A DNA stretch of 64,000 nt from Hymenobacter perfusus (GCF_003944765.1 NZ_RWIU01000001.1:124001-188000); one strand, 5' to 3'. Shown: positions 1-9,893, counted from the stretch's first letter. The notes: a model not told the origin generated them from the letters alone. Numbers and translations are program-made.

Positions 1-22
1 CGTGAAGTGTTATCTTTTTCAT
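1..22 (-). CDS. Start of a gene running off the left edge, probably SusD family
   Basis: Only seven codons are inside the window. They read MKKITLH from an ATG at position 22, 25 nt downstream of the stop of the preceding SusC gene on the same strand. SusC genes in Bacteroidota are nearly always followed by a SusD lipoprotein gene, and a Lys-rich start like this suits a lipoprotein signal peptide. The call rests on position and these few residues only. Confidence 0.45.
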
Positions 23-47
23 CGAATTACAATCAGAAAGTGACGTT

Positions 48-3000
48 CTAGAATCCTACGTTGATGCCAACCAGCCACGTTTTGGCCAGTGGCGGCGTGT
101 AGAAATCATGGCCCAGCAGGTAGTTCACTGCCGCGCCGTTCAGGCCGGAGGTATTCACTTCCGGGTCGTAGCCGGTGTAGTTGGTAATGGTTATCAGGTT
201 TTGGCCGGTCACGTACACGCGCACGTTCTGCATTCCGGCCGCCGAGGTCAAAGTTTTCGGCAGGTTGTACGCCAGCGTCAGGTTTTTGAAACGGAAGAAA
301 GAGCCGTCCTGAATCCAGCGGGAAGAAGCACCCGTGCCATTTCCTTCGAGCAAGCGGGCCTGTGGCACATCGGTGATGTCACCGGCTTTCTGCCACCGCT
401 TCAACTGGTCTACCGTCTGGTTATCGAAGTAGTCGCCGTTGGCCGACTGGTACAAACCGGCAATGTTGTACAGGTCGTTGCCGTAGGTAAACTGCGTGAG
501 CAGGTTCAGCTCAAAGCCTTTATAGGACCACGTATTCGACAAACCACCGGTGAATTTGGGGTTAGGATTGCCCAGCCGTACGTTGGCCGCACTGTTGTAC
601 AGGTTGGTCGTGCTCCGGTTGAGCGAGCCATCCGCGTTGGACGTGTTCAGATAATACAGCGCATCCCCGTTCTCCGGATCGACGCCGGCATACTCCCGGC
701 CCCAGAATACGCCAATGGGTTCTCCTTCGCGCACCCGGCCGAGGTTGCGCGAACCGGAAACCAGCTCCTGCCCTTCTAAATCGGTTACTTTATTGCGGTT
801 GAACGAGATATTGAAGTTGGTTGACCACTTAAACTCCTTGTCAATGTTGCGGGTATTGACGGATACCTCCAGGCCTTTATTGTTGAGCTTACCAAGGTTG
901 CGGGTCACCAACTGATAGCCGCCGGTCAGGGGCAATTGCTGATTCAGCAACAGGTCGGTTGTGTTCTTCTGGTACACATCCACTTCCCCGGTAATCCGGT
1001 CGTTGAAAAAGCCGAAATCCAACCCCAGGTTAGCCTGGCGGGTATTCTCCCAGGTCAGCTCGTTATTACCGAGCGTAGTCAGCGGAATAATACCCGGCTG
1101 CGTGTCATACTGGCTACCGGCGTAAAGCGTCCGGGAAGAGAAGTTGCCGATTTCCGCGTTACCCGTTACGCCGTAGCTGGCCCGTAGCTTAATCAGGCTG
1201 ATAACCGCGTTATCCTGCAGGAAAGCTTCATCGGAGAGCACCCAGCCCAGTGAGCCGGCCGGGAAGTATCCCCAGCGGTTGTCTCGCCCGAAGCGGGAAG
1301 AAGCATCAGCCCGCACGCTAACGGAAGCCAGGTACCGGTTGCGGAAGGTATAGTTGACCCGGCTCAGCAACGACACGAAGGAATAGCCAGTACCAGAACT
1401 CCCGCTACCCGATGTAAAGCGGGCCGCCGACGCTATCCGCCGAAAGTTATCATTGGGAAAGCCCTGGCCCTCAACGGCCGTCTGATCCTGGTCGAAACGC
1501 TGGAACGTAAAGCCACCAAGGGCCTCCAGTGTATGCTCCGTACCAAACGTTTTCAGCCAGGTAGCCGTGTTGTTGGTGGTATAGTTTACGGCCTGTACCT
1601 GATTACTGTAGCCGTACCCCTGCCCGGCCGCGTCGTTGGTGAAACGGCTGTAATACTGCTCTTCCCGCAGGTTCAGGATGTCGCCCCCGAACTCCGAGCG
1701 AAGAATCAAGCCTTTAATAGGCTCGTAACTCAGGAACACATTGCTAAGAATGCGGTAGTTGCCCGACTGGTTATTGTTCCGGTTAGAAGCTACCAGCGCG
1801 TTTTCATAGAGCAAAGAGCGGTTGAAGCCCGTTGGATCAGCCGCGTTGTAGGGCGACTGCATGGGCGGCATGGCGTTCAGCTGCAACGGGTTGGTGAAGG
1901 CATTGTCATCCGCTACCCGATCATTCATCGAACGGGTTAGCGAGAAATTGATACCCACCTTCACTTTCTCCGAAATGGAGTGGTCCAGATTGGTCCGAAT
2001 GGAGCCCCGCCGGTAACGGTTGCCGATAATAATGCCTTTCTGATCATTATACGAGGCACTCAGGTAGAAGCGCGTTTTGGCATCTCCCCCGCTCACGTTG
2101 GCATCGTACTGCATCACCTGGCCTTTCCGGAAGGCCAGCTCATTCCAGGGCGTGTCGTTGTTCGCGTCAAAATCACTGCCAGCAAAGTAGGAGAAAACGT
2201 CCTGTGGAGTGTCGTTTTCAGTAAACCCATAATCCTCGCGCAGAATGGAGCCAGGGGTAGTCAGGCCATAGTTGATGGACTCGGTAAACAGCTCGCGGTA
2301 CTCCGAAGCATTCAGAAATTTACGGATACGGGTTGCTTTACTCGTGCCAAAATACGCGCCCACGTTTACCCGCGTAGTGCCCTGACGGCCCTTCTTGGTG
2401 GTTACCAGAATTACCCCGTTAGAGCCCCGGGAGCCGTAAATAGCCGCTGAAGCAGCATCCTTCAACACCGTGATATTCTCAATATCATTGGGGTTAAGGT
2501 CAGCCAGCGGATTTATCGGCTCCGAAGAACCAAGACCTAAGTCCTGGGAGGTTACCGGAATGCCATCAATTACATAGAGCGGCTGGTTAGAGGCACTAAT
2601 GGACGATGAGCCCCGCACCCGGATCTGGACGCCGGCCCCCAGCTTACCGGAGCCCTGGTTAATCTGCACACCCGGCGTACGTCCCTGAATAGCCTGTTCA
2701 AAGCTAACGGTCGGCACATTTTCTACGTCCTTACTGCCCAGTTGCGTGACAGCGCCCGTCAACTCGCGTTTGGTCTGCGTGCCGTAGCCCACTACTACGG
2801 CCTCCCCGAGTTCATTAGCTGCGGTTTTCAGGGTAGCCGCCACGCTGGTCCGGTCCCCGACCACCAGGTTCTGGGTTTCAAATCCGATGGAGCTTAGCAC
2901 CAGCGTAGCACCGGGTTGTACGCTTAGCGTAAAACTTCCGTCCGTCGCCGTGCTGGTGCCATTGGAAGTGCCCCGCTCCAGCACCGTAACCCCGGGCAAG

Positions 3001-3110
3001 CCCGTACCCGCCGCATCCGTTACCCGGCCGCTTACGGTACGCGTCTGAGCCGCGGCAGTAGCGGCGAAAAGCACTCCACAGCTAAGTGGAATCAAGTATT
3101 TGTGTTTCAT
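48..3110 (-). CDS. SusC/RagA family TonB-linked outer membrane transporter
   Basis: About 1020 residues. A signal peptide ends near residue 22 (ATAAAQ). A CarboxypepD_reg-like domain follows (roughly 23-97, with SGRVTDAAGTGLPGVTVLE), then the TonB plug (AVVVGYGTQ, IRVRGSSSI, PLYVIDGIP, ILVTTKKGRQG) and a long beta-barrel ending in an aromatic residue (GINVGF). It should import a nutrient through the outer membrane, powered by TonB, together with a SusD lipoprotein that probably starts at the left edge. The start chosen is the ATG at 3110; an AAGGAGG stretch lies about 10 nt upstream, unusual for this phylum, and a signal peptide follows directly. An in-frame extension to 3206 would put 32 unlikely residues before the signal peptide. 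No glycosidase or sigma/anti-sigma pair is nearby, so the substrate is unknown. Confidence 0.93.
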   Translation of the reverse strand: MKHKYLIPLSCGVLFAATAAAQTRTVSGRVTDAAGTGLPGVTVLERGTSNGTSTATDGSFTLSVQPGATLVLSSIGFETQNLVVGDRTSVAATLKTAANELGEAVVVGYGTQTKRELTGAVTQLGSKDVENVPTVSFEQAIQGRTPGVQINQGSGKLGAGVQIRVRGSSSISASNQPLYVIDGIPVTSQDLGLGSSEPINPLADLNPNDIENITVLKDAASAAIYGSRGSNGVILVTTKKGRQGTTRVNVGAYFGTSKATRIRKFLNASEYRELFTESINYGLTTPGSILREDYGFTENDTPQDVFSYFAGSDFDANNDTPWNELAFRKGQVMQYDANVSGGDAKTRFYLSASYNDQKGIIIGNRYRRGSIRTNLDHSISEKVKVGINFSLTRSMNDRVADDNAFTNPLQLNAMPPMQSPYNAADPTGFNRSLLYENALVASNRNNNQSGNYRILSNVFLSYEPIKGLILRSEFGGDILNLREEQYYSRFTNDAAGQGYGYSNQVQAVNYTTNNTATWLKTFGTEHTLEALGGFTFQRFDQDQTAVEGQGFPNDNFRRIASAARFTSGSGSSGTGYSFVSLLSRVNYTFRNRYLASVSVRADASSRFGRDNRWGYFPAGSLGWVLSDEAFLQDNAVISLIKLRASYGVTGNAEIGNFSSRTLYAGSQYDTQPGIIPLTTLGNNELTWENTRQANLGLDFGFFNDRITGEVDVYQKNTTDLLLNQQLPLTGGYQLVTRNLGKLNNKGLEVSVNTRNIDKEFKWSTNFNISFNRNKVTDLEGQELVSGSRNLGRVREGEPIGVFWGREYAGVDPENGDALYYLNTSNADGSLNRSTTNLYNSAANVRLGNPNPKFTGGLSNTWSYKGFELNLLTQFTYGNDLYNIAGLYQSANGDYFDNQTVDQLKRWQKAGDITDVPQARLLEGNGTGASSRWIQDGSFFRFKNLTLAYNLPKTLTSAAGMQNVRVYVTGQNLITITNYTGYDPEVNTSGLNGAAVNYLLGHDFYTPPLAKTWLVGINVGF

Positions 3111-3415
3111 ACAACCAAGCCCTCCTTGAGGCCGATTAGAGTGAAAAAAATCCGGGGCAGCTCCCCGGTAAAAGAAATTCAAGTCCGTAAGGTAATAGAG
3201 TTTCATTGTCTAACCTGAATATTCCCTGTGACAAGGCATTCGAATAAACACATTTTATAGGCAATTAGAGTGTTTTGCGAGGCCTTTTCCCATCTTACTA
3301 GCCAGCTCAGTATCCTGCTCAGGGCGGGCGGGTGGTTTCAGACTTGCCCACTCCCTACCTTTACTCCAACCTGCCGGACAGTTCCCGGCCCTTCACATTC
3401 CGACCTGTACTATTA
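3111..3415. other. Intergenic gap between divergent susC and rnd
   Basis: About 305 bp between divergently transcribed genes. The first part holds the SD-like AAGGAGG that serves the susC start. A TACCTTTA box at 3356-3363 could be the -7 element for rnd. No RNA gene or repeat was seen. Confidence 0.5.
3356..3363 (+). promoter_or_regulatory. Possible -7 box for rnd
   Basis: TACCTTTA resembles the Bacteroidota -7 element TAnnTTTG with one mismatch and lies about 52 nt before the chosen rnd ATG. Confidence 0.35.
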
Positions 3416-4591
3416 ATGCCTGATATCCAGTATATCACCGAAGCCGCCGCAGTTGCCCAGGCAGCTGAGGCCCTGCAGCAACGGCCCCGCGTGGGCATCG
3501 ACCTGGAGTTTGACGACATGCGCCACCGGTACGGCCGCAACCTCGCCCTGATTCAGATTTTTGACGGCGAAATCGTTTACCTGATTGATCCGCTGCCCCT
3601 TACCAACCCGGCCCACGACCTGGAGCCGCTGTGGGCCATCCTGCGCGACCCGGCGGTGGAAAAGGTCTTCCACAGCTGCAAGTCCGATATTCTGCTCCTC
3701 GATGAGCTGTACGATGTGCATGTGCGCAACATCATCGACACGAGCGTGCAGTACACGCTGCTGGCCGAAGCCGACAACAACATTTCCCTGGGCCGCCTGA
3801 TTCAGCAGGAATTGGGTCTGGAGGTAGATAAAGGCGAGCAGAAATCGAACTGGCTGAAACGGCCGCTGACGGAAGCACAGAAACTGTACGCCGCCAACGA
3901 CGTGCTCTACCTGTTCGAACTGACGGACCGCCTGCAGGCCAAGCTGGCCGCGCTGGGCCGCACGGCGTGGTCGGAGCAGGAAAACCAGGCACTGGAAGAA
4001 GTGCGCTACACCCGCGACGAGCGGCCTTACCTACGCTTGGCGGGCAAATACCGCATTCAGCCCCAGGAGTTGCCTATGTTCCGCGACCTGTTTCTGCTGC
4101 GTGATGAGGTAGCCCGCCACATCGACCGGCCTTCGTACATGGTAGCCAGCAACGACCGGCTGGCCGAGCTGACCCGGCTGCCCGTTACCAGCTCCGGCCA
4201 TTTGCGCAACGCTCCCGGCCTGCACCCTGAGCTAAAACGCAGCCCCTTTGCTGAGCGCCTCGTGGAACTGGCCAACGAAGACCGCCCCGCCGAGCCGGTT
4301 CTGCCGGCCGAGCAGCGCCGCTTCCCATTCCGCCGCCGGCTCACCGGCGCCAAAGCCGCTCAGGCCGATGCCCGTGAAGCCTTGTTGCTGGCCCTGAAAA
4401 ACCACCTGGCCGAAGACCAAAGCCCCATTATGGCGAATCTGGTCCTCAGCAACCGGCTCATTGCCGATATTATTGAGCAGGGGGCCGACCAGACGCTCCG
4501 GCCCTGGCAGCATGCCTTGCTACAAGAAACGGCCCAAAAGCACGAGCTGGACTTTCAGCAGATTGCCCGCCCCTTCGACCTGCAGGGGTAA
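3416..4591 (+). CDS. rnd: Ribonuclease D
   Basis: 391 residues. The N-terminal half is a DEDD-type 3'-5' exonuclease domain: Exo I is GIDLEFD (D29, E31), Exo II lies in VFHSCKSDILLL, and Exo III is the YAAND stretch. An HRDC domain follows (LFLLRDEVARHIDRPSYMV... LTRLP). The enzyme trims 3' ends of tRNA precursors and other structured RNAs in the cytoplasm. The ATG at 3416 (MPDIQYIT) was chosen because the exonuclease fold begins just after it; an extension to 3332 adds 28 low-similarity residues. It converges on the MazG gene across a 28-bp-stem terminator. Confidence 0.92.
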   Translation: MPDIQYITEAAAVAQAAEALQQRPRVGIDLEFDDMRHRYGRNLALIQIFDGEIVYLIDPLPLTNPAHDLEPLWAILRDPAVEKVFHSCKSDILLLDELYDVHVRNIIDTSVQYTLLAEADNNISLGRLIQQELGLEVDKGEQKSNWLKRPLTEAQKLYAANDVLYLFELTDRLQAKLAALGRTAWSEQENQALEEVRYTRDERPYLRLAGKYRIQPQELPMFRDLFLLRDEVARHIDRPSYMVASNDRLAELTRLPVTSSGHLRNAPGLHPELKRSPFAERLVELANEDRPAEPVLPAEQRRFPFRRRLTGAKAAQADAREALLLALKNHLAEDQSPIMANLVLSNRLIADIIEQGADQTLRPWQHALLQETAQKHELDFQQIARPFDLQG

Positions 4592-4596
4592 CGGAA

Positions 4597-4657
4597 GCAG
4601 CATAACCAGAAACGGCCGCCCGATATAGCATCGGGCGGCCGTTTCTGGTTATGCTGC
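4597..4657. terminator. Bidirectional terminator between rnd and the MazG gene
   Basis: A perfect 28-bp inverted repeat (4597-4624 and 4630-4657) with a 5-nt loop lies between two convergent genes. Confidence 0.85.
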
Positions 4658-4671
4658 ATGGCAGGCCGTAC

Positions 4672-4998
4672 TTACTTCAGCTTTTCGTTCTGCTGATGGC
4701 GGGTAGCATCGCGCTGGGTTTTCTTGAGGAGGTTGCGTTGCAGGGCTTCGGTCAGGTTGATGCCAGTTTGATTGGCCAGACAGATGACCACAAATAGCAC
4801 GTCAGCCAGCTCATCGGCCAGCACTTTGTCTTTGTCGGATTCCTTGAACGACTGCTCCCCGTACTGCCGGGCAATGATGCGGGCCACTTCTCCCACTTCC
4901 TCGGTCAGCATGGCCATATTGGTCAGCTCATTAAAGTACCGAACCCCAGTAGTCTGAATCCAATGGTCGACGGTTTGCTGGGCTTCTTCGATAGTCAT
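4672..4998 (-). CDS. MazG-like nucleotide pyrophosphohydrolase
   Basis: 108 residues, all-alpha. The metal-binding signature of the MazG/dUTPase-like superfamily is visible: EEVGEVARII in one helix and DELADVLFVV in a later one. Members hydrolyse NTPs or dNTPs to NMP and pyrophosphate and are thought to clean the nucleotide pool. The ATG at 4998 (MTIEEAQ) fits the length of single-domain members. The gene lies 52 nt downstream of dtd on the same strand, so the two are probably one transcript. The exact substrate cannot be told from sequence. Confidence 0.85.
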   Translation of the reverse strand: MTIEEAQQTVDHWIQTTGVRYFNELTNMAMLTEEVGEVARIIARQYGEQSFKESDKDKVLADELADVLFVVICLANQTGINLTEALQRNLLKKTQRDATRHQQNEKLK

Positions 4999-5050
4999 AT
5001 GGCGGAGATGTTGCGAAACGAAGACGTAAGGTACAGGCAAACCACCTAGC

Positions 5051-5503
5051 TCAGTGTTTCTCCGGCGAGTCCAGCACAATGGTTACGGGGCCGTCGTTGA
5101 GCAGCTCTACCTGCATATCGGCCCCAAACTCACCGGTAGCTACGGCCCGGCCCAGGAGGTTACTCACTAGCTGTACAAACTGCTCGTAGAGTGGAATGGC
5201 AACGGGTGGCGGGGCGGCCCCGGTATAGCTGGGCCGGTTTCCCTTGCGGGCGTCGGCAAGCAGCGTAAACTGGCTTACGACCAGAACTTCTCCGCCAATG
5301 TCCTGCACTGAGCGGTTCATCTTCCCTTCCTCATCGGAGAAGATGCGCATCTGCACCAGTTTGCGGGCCATCCAGTCCAAGCGGACGGCGTTATCATCGG
5401 GGGCGAAGCCGGCCAGAACCAGCAGCCCGGGGCCAATCTGGCCGGTAAGGCGGCCTTCCACAGTCACGCTGGCCTGCCGGACACGTTGCAGCACGATGCG
5501 CAT
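5051..5503 (-). CDS. dtd: D-aminoacyl-tRNA deacylase
   Basis: 150 residues, the normal length for DTD. Signature segments are present: [13 protein letters not shown] at the N-terminus, [17 protein letters not shown] (active-site SQFTL) and [11 protein letters not shown] near the C-terminus (the NxGPVT motif). The enzyme hydrolyses D-amino acids from mischarged tRNAs, protecting translation. The ATG at 5503 gives the canonical MRIVLQR start; upstream in-frame codons are not conserved. It is followed by the MazG gene, so both are quality-control genes in one probable operon. Confidence 0.95.
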   Translation of the reverse strand: MRIVLQRVRQASVTVEGRLTGQIGPGLLVLAGFAPDDNAVRLDWMARKLVQMRIFSDEEGKMNRSVQDIGGEVLVVSQFTLLADARKGNRPSYTGAAPPPVAIPLYEQFVQLVSNLLGRAVATGEFGADMQVELLNDGPVTIVLDSPEKH

Positions 5504-5646
5504 AAGGAAATCAGGGTAATTTGCGGGAGATAAGAAAGCGGCAAGTACGGTGGTATTGGCCGTAATCAGCACTATTCCGGTGCAATAACTCTCATGAGCT
5601 AACTGTTTCGGCCCATCTTTTCCTACTTCTTTCCGCCTCGTACGTC

Positions 5647-7131
5647 TTGCCTCGGACTTGCTCTTTTCTTACTCAGCATCACCTGCTCTGGCTGATAGCG
5701 GCGCTACTGCTGCTGTTACCCATTCGGCTGCACGGGCTGGCAGCAGCGGCCCTGCCCGATTACGACTCGGTACGGAACTGGCAGATTGTGCAGGAAATAG
5801 CCCAGGGCCAGTTGCAGCACCTGTTTCACCACGGCAGCCCCGCCTTCGCGCTGGTGTATGCGCCCGTGGCGTGGTTTACCACTGACTACCGCGTTTTCCA
5901 GCACCTGAACGCCGGGGTAGCCGTGGCCGCGGTGGGGCCGCTGGCTTGGTTTGTAGCGCGGGAAGCGCGGTTGAGCGGCTGGCAAACCGGCCTGCTGGTA
6001 TTGCTGATGGGCACCAGTGTGTTCCTCACCTTTTCCGGCCGCGACTTCACGATGAGTGCCTGGAGCCTGCTGTGTTTTGCCGGATTACTGAGGGCCTATT
6101 ATCAACGGTTGCACTTTCCGGCCTCCGGCACGTTATACCGCGTCGGTATCTGGCTGCTGCTGGGCTTGTGCTTCAACTATAAATTCCTGCTCACACTGCC
6201 CGTGCTGGCCGTGCTGGAATGGTGGCGGGCCGATGGGTTGCTGTGGCAGAACGGGCACTGGTGGCGCCTCCTAGGGTTGTTGGCTCTACCTTATCTGGTG
6301 CTGGGCACGGTGGGCGTAGTGGCCGGCTTACCCTGGTATCTGTGGCCGGCTATTTACTATAAAGTGGCCTTTCCGGATGCTGCCAACGCCGCCGGCCGCG
6401 CGGCTACGCTCCACCCCGACTTTCTGTATTACCTGCGTTACCTCCGCGACTTTGAATCGGGGTTAGTGTGGGTGGGCCTGCTGGGCCCGGTGCTACTGCT
6501 GCGGCGGTTGCGGCGGGGTATGCCGCCCGGGTTGGAGCTGTATCTGGCCGTGTGGGGCTGGTGCTTGCTGGCGGGAATGTCGTTGCTGGTAAAGGCGCCC
6601 CGGGGGTTGCTCTGGGCCTACGGACTGTGGTATGCTTTAGGCCTGCTGCAACTGCGGCGGCTACCGACTCTGGCCCTGGCCGGCGTATTACTGGCTGCCA
6701 TCGGCCTCAACCTCTTTCGGATTCAGCAGGAAATCTACGCGTATTCGCCTACCAGCTACCCGGCCGTGGCCAACTGGCTGCGGGCTCATGCGGCCGGTTC
6801 GGTGGCCAGTTCCGTGGGTCTGGGCCTGGCTCCGTTTCGAGCCCCTAACGACACAGTGCGGGTGATTATGCGGGAACAGGACCTGTCCGCCCTGCGCCGC
6901 CGAGGGTACCGCTACGTATTACTTGATGCGTATTGGCGCGTTACCAATGTGCGGCAGTTCCGGCAATTACAGCAGCTGCCAGCCGTGGCAGCATGGCCGG
7001 AGCCGATGCTGACGTCGCCCCTGCTGTTTCTGGAGCACTCCGAATTCACGGGCTTAGGCTACGAGGAAACCCTGGGTCTGCAACGAGTTGCCCGCCAGGA
7101 TAGCATCCAGCTGCGGCTACTCACCCTCTGA
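5647..7131 (+). CDS. Polytopic membrane protein, GT-C glycosyltransferase-like
   Basis: 494 residues with about nine or ten hydrophobic segments. After the first membrane helix comes [10 protein letters not shown], an acidic loop in the place where GT-C (PMT_2/GT39-type) enzymes carry their catalytic Asp. That layout, a first loop with Asp followed by many helices and a soluble tail, suggests a lipid-linked-sugar-dependent glycosyltransferase, but no stronger signature was seen. The start is a TTG at 5647; there is no in-frame ATG near the first helix, so the start is uncertain. It is a single gene, convergent with the SGNH lipoprotein gene across a hairpin. Confidence 0.7.
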   Translation: MPRTCSFLTQHHLLWLIAALLLLLPIRLHGLAAAALPDYDSVRNWQIVQEIAQGQLQHLFHHGSPAFALVYAPVAWFTTDYRVFQHLNAGVAVAAVGPLAWFVAREARLSGWQTGLLVLLMGTSVFLTFSGRDFTMSAWSLLCFAGLLRAYYQRLHFPASGTLYRVGIWLLLGLCFNYKFLLTLPVLAVLEWWRADGLLWQNGHWWRLLGLLALPYLVLGTVGVVAGLPWYLWPAIYYKVAFPDAANAAGRAATLHPDFLYYLRYLRDFESGLVWVGLLGPVLLLRRLRRGMPPGLELYLAVWGWCLLAGMSLLVKAPRGLLWAYGLWYALGLLQLRRLPTLALAGVLLAAIGLNLFRIQQEIYAYSPTSYPAVANWLRAHAAGSVASSVGLGLAPFRAPNDTVRVIMREQDLSALRRRGYRYVLLDAYWRVTNVRQFRQLQQLPAVAAWPEPMLTSPLLFLEHSEFTGLGYEETLGLQRVARQDSIQLRLLTL

Positions 7132-7150
7132 AACAAGGTGGGTATAACGC

Positions 7151-7179
7151 AAACCGGCCCCGCTGAGCGGAGCCGGTTT
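7151..7179. terminator. Terminator hairpin between convergent genes
   Basis: Inverted repeat AAACCGGC...GCCGGTTT with an inner CCGCT/AGCGG pairing. It separates the membrane protein gene from the SGNH lipoprotein gene. Confidence 0.7.
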
Positions 7180-7205
7180 CTATGGGCAGTTATCTGGCAG
7201 ACCAG

Positions 7206-8564
7206 CTACTGAGGCCGCGCCGTGGTAGGCAGACTGTTCGGATCAACGAACGGAATATTTGCCTGGTAGCTGTTATTGATGGTTTTGATAAATGCGTTAG
7301 CCAGCAGGGCATTGCCCCGGGGCGTGAGCGAGTACAGGTCGAGCGAGAAGAAATTGCCCCGCACCGGCTCCGAGGAATACTCCACTCCGTTTACCGAAAT
7401 GCGCTTGTTTACCTGGAAGAACAACTCGTTTTCCAGATCCACGGTGGGCAGCAGGTACACTTTATCGGCCAGGCGTTTCAGTTCCGTATTGAGGGCCAGC
7501 AGCGGCGAGTTCACCCGGCTGAATTCGGTGTAGTCGAGCACGTCGCGGCGCACGATGGGGTTGCGTTTGCTCAGGCCGTAGCGGGCCGTAACAACAGTAC
7601 CATTGGGCAGCGTGACCTGCTCCGCCGCACCCAGCCGGCTAAGACCTGCGGGCAGAATAAAGTCACCGGCATCAATCGGCCGCACAATATTGGCAATGGA
7701 GGACCGCACATAGATGGAGTCCGGGCTTTTTCCCTGCGTCAGGGTTCCCCGAATGCCGTCTTTGCCTCCCAGCCGCAGTACGGGCAGGTTCTGAATAGTA
7801 GGCAACAAAGCAATTACCCCCTTCCGGCCGTTGGCCGTGAGGCGGTCCAGCACCTTTTTGGCATTGGCATTCAGCAGCGAGCTGCTGGGAGCCGTGCCGC
7901 ACTCGCCACCATTCAGGATATAGGGCAGCGCATCCCCCAGGCCCATGAAGAAGGTAAAGAACGTGGCATTGGCCGAGGCATCGGTTACCGTTTGTAGGTA
8001 GGTCCGGTTGTCGTTGGTGGGCAGCAGACGCTCAAAATACGGGTTAAAAGTACCCGTGCGCGACTGGTTGGCCGTGTTGCCCAAGCCGGCTACTTCCACC
8101 TGCGTCAGACCCAGGCCCGGTACTCCCAGGTTCTGGCTGAGGGCCGAGGCGGGAGCCTGCGCGTACAGAAACGTTGTATCGGCCCCACCGCAGGCAGCTG
8201 GGTTGGCAATGTAGTTCCCGCGCACCGCCCGGCCTTTCGTTACACGGGTAGTCTGGGGCAGGCCCAACGCATCAATACCGCGCAGGGTGAGGTAGCCCGT
8301 ACCGGTACCGGCCGGCAGCAGCCCCTGAGTGAAAACAGCCGGGGGGTTGATGCGAATGAACTGCTGCGCCAGCAGTGCCGGATACGCATACTGCTGGCTG
8401 GTGGCCGTCAGACCACCGTCGCTGATGCCCGCCGTATAGCCGTCGCCGACGGCCAGATATTTCGCTACGTCCAGCGTGCCGGCAGTCGGCGTGGGCTCCG
8501 ATTGGTCGGGCGTGCAGCCGGCCAGCAGGCTGCCCACAGCTAATGGCAGAAGCGCGTACCGCAT
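7206..8564 (-). CDS. SGNH/GDSL-type lipoprotein, catalytic residues apparently lost
   Basis: 452 residues. A lipoprotein signal peptide with lipobox LLAGC is followed by a stretch that aligns by eye with SGNH block I of Bacteroidota lipases (usually GNSLTAG or GDSLTAG), but here it reads VGDGYTAGISDGG, with Gly in place of the nucleophile Ser. Block V near the C-terminus (normally a D-x-x-H-P pattern before PRG) reads SLDLYSLTPRG, so the catalytic His is also missing. The rest keeps the fold pattern, including LANAFIKTINNSY. It is probably a binding or structural relative rather than a hydrolase. The gene starts 66 nt after a FadL-type porin gene on the same strand, and the two are probably cotranscribed. 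Confidence 0.75.
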   Translation of the reverse strand: MRYALLPLAVGSLLAGCTPDQSEPTPTAGTLDVAKYLAVGDGYTAGISDGGLTATSQQYAYPALLAQQFIRINPPAVFTQGLLPAGTGTGYLTLRGIDALGLPQTTRVTKGRAVRGNYIANPAACGGADTTFLYAQAPASALSQNLGVPGLGLTQVEVAGLGNTANQSRTGTFNPYFERLLPTNDNRTYLQTVTDASANATFFTFFMGLGDALPYILNGGECGTAPSSSLLNANAKKVLDRLTANGRKGVIALLPTIQNLPVLRLGGKDGIRGTLTQGKSPDSIYVRSSIANIVRPIDAGDFILPAGLSRLGAAEQVTLPNGTVVTARYGLSKRNPIVRRDVLDYTEFSRVNSPLLALNTELKRLADKVYLLPTVDLENELFFQVNKRISVNGVEYSSEPVRGNFFSLDLYSLTPRGNALLANAFIKTINNSYQANIPFVDPNSLPTTARPQ

Positions 8565-8630
8565 CGACTGGCGAAACGTCAGCCCCGAAAAGTGAAGATG
8601 AAAGCGTTGCATGGGGAAGGTCGGTAGCGG

Positions 8631-9866
8631 TTATTTCTTGGAGCCGAACGAATACGATACCCCGGCGGCCAGGGTGTGCACCATGGTGCGGTAGGTACCG
8701 GCAATGTTGGGCGACTGGTACTGCGTGCGGTTCACGCGGGCGGTGCGGTTGCCGGCCACATCCAGGCTGTAGCCCAGGTCCAGCATCACTTTGCTGAGGC
8801 GCAGACTCACGCCCAGCGCGCCGCCAAGCCGGTTGCCATCGGGCAGCTCCGGCGAAATGTACTCGTCGCGCACCGGCGACTCGTCGTAGCTCACGCCGGC
8901 CCGCAGCAGCAGGTCTTTCGAAACTTCATACTCCCCACCCACCCGGAAGGCCATGGCGTCTTCGTAGCGGCGGCCGTTGCGCACGCGCGGACCGGTCTGG
9001 GCTTCAAAGTTGAGTGAATCGTAGCTGCTCCAGCCGGTCAGGGCAAAGTCGAACGTAACCAGCAGCTTATCGGTCATCTGATCAGCCAGCCCCACTGCCA
9101 ACGACGACGGCAGCTTTACCTCTGTATTGAAGCCGGAATTGGCCGGATACCGGTCAGCGTCCAGAGCGGGCACATTCTGGTATTCGGCGGTGCCATTATC
9201 CACCTTCAGCGTTACCGGGCCCCGGAAGCTGATACCGAAAGACAGGTCTTCGCCGGTGCGGCCGTACATGCCCAGGTTGTAGCCCAGGCCACTGCCGCTG
9301 CCTTCGTAGCGGGCCGTGGCCTCCAGGTCATCGTACTGGCCCAGGCTCCGCTCCCGCTTGAGGCTGCCGTGGGCGTAAATGACGCCGGCTCCCAGGCTGA
9401 AGTTGTCATTCACCTTGAAAGCGGCAGTGGGCTGCACAAACAGCGTCTGCATGCTGGCCGAGCGCACTACGCTGCTGCCTTCCCAGAAGGACGGCCACTT
9501 GGTATCATAGCCGAAGGGGGTGTTAATGCTCAGGCCCACCTTCACCCGGTCGTTGATGGGGTGCGTGGCGTAGAAATACCCGCCGGGCATCACCGCAAAA
9601 TCCTGCTTGGTCTGCCGCCGGGAATCGGTACCCAGAAATGAGGTGGTGCGGGCCGTGCCCATACCGCCGAAGCTCAGGTGCGTGAGCGAATCGAGGTGGC
9701 CCAGAATGCCGGGGTTGTAGAAGATACCGGAAGGGTCACGGGAGTAGGCCGTGGCGGCCCCGCCCAGGCCGAGCAGGCGGGCATTCTGGGGGCCATTTTG
9801 GAAACCGCCAGCCGAGGCCGCGTACGAAAGAAACAAGAAACCAACAGGGAGGAAACGTCGCGTCAT
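8631..9866 (-). CDS. OmpP1/FadL/TodX-type outer membrane transport protein
   Basis: 411 residues. A signal peptide (MTRRFLPVGFLFLSYAASA) is followed by the family hallmark region with GGAATAYSRDPSGIFYNPG, then a beta-barrel ending in SYSFGSKK. FadL-type channels let hydrophobic compounds such as long-chain fatty acids pass the outer membrane by lateral diffusion. The ATG at 9866 is 27 nt after a consensus TACCTTTG box, which supports it over a longer in-frame reading. It leads a two-gene unit with the SGNH-like lipoprotein, so the pair may handle a lipid or other hydrophobic ligand. Confidence 0.85.
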   Translation of the reverse strand: MTRRFLPVGFLFLSYAASAGGFQNGPQNARLLGLGGAATAYSRDPSGIFYNPGILGHLDSLTHLSFGGMGTARTTSFLGTDSRRQTKQDFAVMPGGYFYATHPINDRVKVGLSINTPFGYDTKWPSFWEGSSVVRSASMQTLFVQPTAAFKVNDNFSLGAGVIYAHGSLKRERSLGQYDDLEATARYEGSGSGLGYNLGMYGRTGEDLSFGISFRGPVTLKVDNGTAEYQNVPALDADRYPANSGFNTEVKLPSSLAVGLADQMTDKLLVTFDFALTGWSSYDSLNFEAQTGPRVRNGRRYEDAMAFRVGGEYEVSKDLLLRAGVSYDESPVRDEYISPELPDGNRLGGALGVSLRLSKVMLDLGYSLDVAGNRTARVNRTQYQSPNIAGTYRTMVHTLAAGVSYSFGSKK

Positions 9867-9893
9867 GCAGGCAGTTTTTCGGATAATAGGCTG

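Noticed and set aside
4672..5503. Toxin-antitoxin (MazEF-like) reading of the MazG gene
   Set aside because: The protein has the MazG pyrophosphohydrolase metal motifs and sits with dtd; there is no toxin gene next to it.
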